64,000 bases of DNA from positions 1-64,000 of the forward strand of contig LQXN01000053.1 of NCBI GenBank assembly GCA_001648575.1, written 5' to 3'. The notes beneath the pieces are model-generated. The model had not been told where the DNA came from and ran no database searches. It was given only the letters and a program-made list of their open reading frames with translations. The stretch's first letter is position 1. Each line of letters opens with the position of its first letter. The position numbers were made by a program, and so were the translations under genes. The DNA comes from Sutcliffiella horikoshii DSM 8719 (GTDB lineage Bacteria > Bacillota > Bacilli > Bacillales > Bacillaceae_I). Positions 63,013 through 64,000 of this stretch are shown in pieces.

Positions 63013-63600
63013 ATGGACGAAAAATTAGACGTGCTTTTTGTCGTCATTGAAAGTCACTGGTGGCTCGCTTCTCTTGGGTTTATTCTTTTTCATATTTTAA
63101 GACAAGTCTTATTCATTCCGGTTGTCATCATCTGTATTGCAGGTGGGGCTTTATTCGGAGGACTTGTAGGAAGCATCTATTCGATAGTGGGACTGACATT
63201 ATCGAGTCTGTTTTTTTATTTCCTTTATCAACAGTTTCCCGGTATCTTTGGAAAGGTTTTAAAAATGAAAGAAAGACTGTTCGGCAACCGTGCCAATTTC
63301 ACAGTTGGCCAAGTAACTATTATGCGCCTCATTCCGTTCATTCACTTTCACCTGCTATCCCTCTGTCTGATCGAAGCGACGAAAAGCTTCCCAAAATATG
63401 CGAAAGCATCTCTTCTAAGCAATATTCCCCTCGCCATCATATATACAGTCTTTGGACAATTTATCACGGACTTCTCCCCTACCGCCATGTTAGCTGTGTT
63501 GATCGGTCTCCTCCTCCTCATGTTGATCATGAGGCAGAAAGTGGTCGTCATGAAATGGGAACAGTTCTTTCATAAGGAAAAGCAATATAAAAGAGGTTAA
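63013..63600 (+). CDS. VTT-domain (TVP38/TMEM64, DedA-like) membrane protein
   Basis: This 195-residue polytopic membrane protein belongs to the VTT/SNARE-associated family. It has hydrophobic helices near 14-45, 48-72 and 140-178 and the family segment GGALFGGLVGSIYSIVGLTLSSLFFYFL. The re-entrant region RLIPFIHFHLLSL with the usual Arg-Leu-Ile-Pro follows. Members may flip or scramble lipids. In B. subtilis the related ytxB lies before ytxC, so this gene may be its relocated counterpart. AAGGGGGC precedes the ATG. Confidence 0.82.
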   Translation: MDEKLDVLFVVIESHWWLASLGFILFHILRQVLFIPVVIICIAGGALFGGLVGSIYSIVGLTLSSLFFYFLYQQFPGIFGKVLKMKERLFGNRANFTVGQVTIMRLIPFIHFHLLSLCLIEATKSFPKYAKASLLSNIPLAIIYTVFGQFITDFSPTAMLAVLIGLLLLMLIMRQKVVVMKWEQFFHKEKQYKRG

Positions 63601-63666
63601 CGCATAACACGAGTATATGGCATAATGTCTCTTCAATATTGAGTTTAGCTGCACAACTCTATGAAT

Positions 63667-63706
63667 AAAAGTCGATTCCTTCAGACTGCATGGAATCGAC
63701 TTTTTT
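63667..63706. terminator. Bidirectional terminator
   Basis: AAAAGTCGATTCC (63667-63679) pairs with GGAATCGACTTTT (63692-63704) followed by TT. It lies between the convergent VTT gene and the sigma factor gene. Confidence 0.88.
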
Positions 63707-63715
63707 CGTGCAATT

Positions 63716-64000
63716 TTATTCACAATGAATGAGTTTATCGGGATTCCTGACAATATATATGTTCCGAATCAAATTATTTTCAATATGAATTAACCCCACT
63801 GTATGAATGCCTTCACTTGAACGGAGAACAATAGCTGCTTGACCATTAATTTTGTTGATCTCAATAGGTGGTATACCGTCGGCAGGAGATGCTTTTCGTA
63901 ATGCACCAAGCAGAAATCGAGCAACATGATCTCTTGTTTTAATTGGATTGACCGCGGCTTTAGCTTTACCTCCACCATCAGAGACCAATACTATATTTTG
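63716..64000 (-). CDS. 3' end of an ECF sigma factor gene, SigJ/ECF41-like (partial)
   Basis: The open frame continues past the window edge, so only the last 94 residues are seen. They contain VSDGGGKAKAAVNPIKTRDHVARFLLG, NGQAAIVLRS and a terminal NPDKLIH, which fit the SnoaL-like C-terminal domain of SigJ-type (ECF41) sigma factors. This domain tunes sigma activity in place of a separate anti-sigma factor. The sigma2 and sigma4 domains would lie outside the window. The identification is by C-terminal domain only. Confidence 0.75.
   Translation of the reverse strand, partial: QNIVLVSDGGGKAKAAVNPIKTRDHVARFLLGALRKASPADGIPPIEINKINGQAAIVLRSSEGIHTVGLIHIENNLIRNIYIVRNPDKLIHCE

Overview
The window is a chromosomal segment from a low-to-moderate G+C, spore-forming member of the Bacillaceae. 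The protein sequences read as close relatives of Bacillus subtilis proteins but are not identical to them. The gene order follows the B. subtilis ytdI-sppA ... ackA / ytkL-ytoI-nrnA-ytrIH-dnaE-ytsJ-accDA-pfkA-pyk-ytvI-citZ-icd-mdh-phoPR-polA-mutM-ytaF-coaE-gapB-speD-nrdR-dnaB-ytxC-thrS-infC-rpmI-rplT-ysdA block. Sporulation genes (ytfJ/gerW type, ytrH, ytrI, ytvI, ytaF, ytxC), AGGAGG Shine-Dalgarno sites, frequent TTG/GTG starts, intrinsic terminators, a T-box leader and an L20 leader all agree with this.

Layout. 0.1-8.3 kb: NAD kinase, SppA, YteJ, YtfI, YtfJ, thiol peroxidase, YtxK, acetate kinase and an EcsC-family protein. 8.6-12.2 kb: a less conserved stretch with two or three small unknown genes, an NCS1-type permease and a YtkK-like SDR. 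12.3-21.3 kb: alanine dehydrogenase, an M24 dipeptidase, YtkL, YtoI, a NERD-domain protein that looks like an insertion, YtpI, NrnA and YtrHI. 21.4-32.6 kb: DnaE, malic enzyme, a GntR regulator, AccDA, PfkA, Pyk and FxsA. This is a central-carbon and fatty-acid-precursor block with a probable FapR site before accD. 32.7-43.2 kb: a YpuA-like protein, YtvI, YtwI, the CitZ-Icd-Mdh TCA genes, a MaoC-like hydratase under a perfect cre site, and PhoPR. 43.7-53.5 kb: HflKC, PolA, MutM, YtaF, CoaE, GapB with a CcpN-type operator, and SpeD. 53.6-64 kb: NrdR, DnaB, a lipid kinase, YtxC, ThrS, IF3-L35-L20, YsdA, a VTT-domain membrane protein and the 3' end of a SigJ-like sigma factor gene.

The most unusual content is intergenic. 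About a dozen copies of a G+C-rich, highly palindromic repeat family lie between genes, never inside them. Three complete copies (13508-13723, 40335-40543, 52615-52831) have imperfect inverted ends and sit inside intrinsic terminators. The terminator hairpin is duplicated on both sides (32/32, 17/20 and 28/29 matching bases), and all three have the same orientation relative to transcription. This looks like a non-autonomous element that targets terminator hairpins. A second variant with different ends sits between genes of the TCA cluster and between the thrS T-box terminator and the thrS start codon. Three degenerate tandem arrays with a 20-21 bp period (4052-4211, 17685-17800, 60786-60910) are a separate unexplained signal. 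Finally, dnaI (and ytxB) are missing from their usual place between dnaB and ytxC, where a YtlR-like lipid kinase gene lies instead.

No rRNA, tRNA, CRISPR array, phage gene or transposase gene was seen. All assignments come from reading the sequence and from memory of families; no database search was possible.
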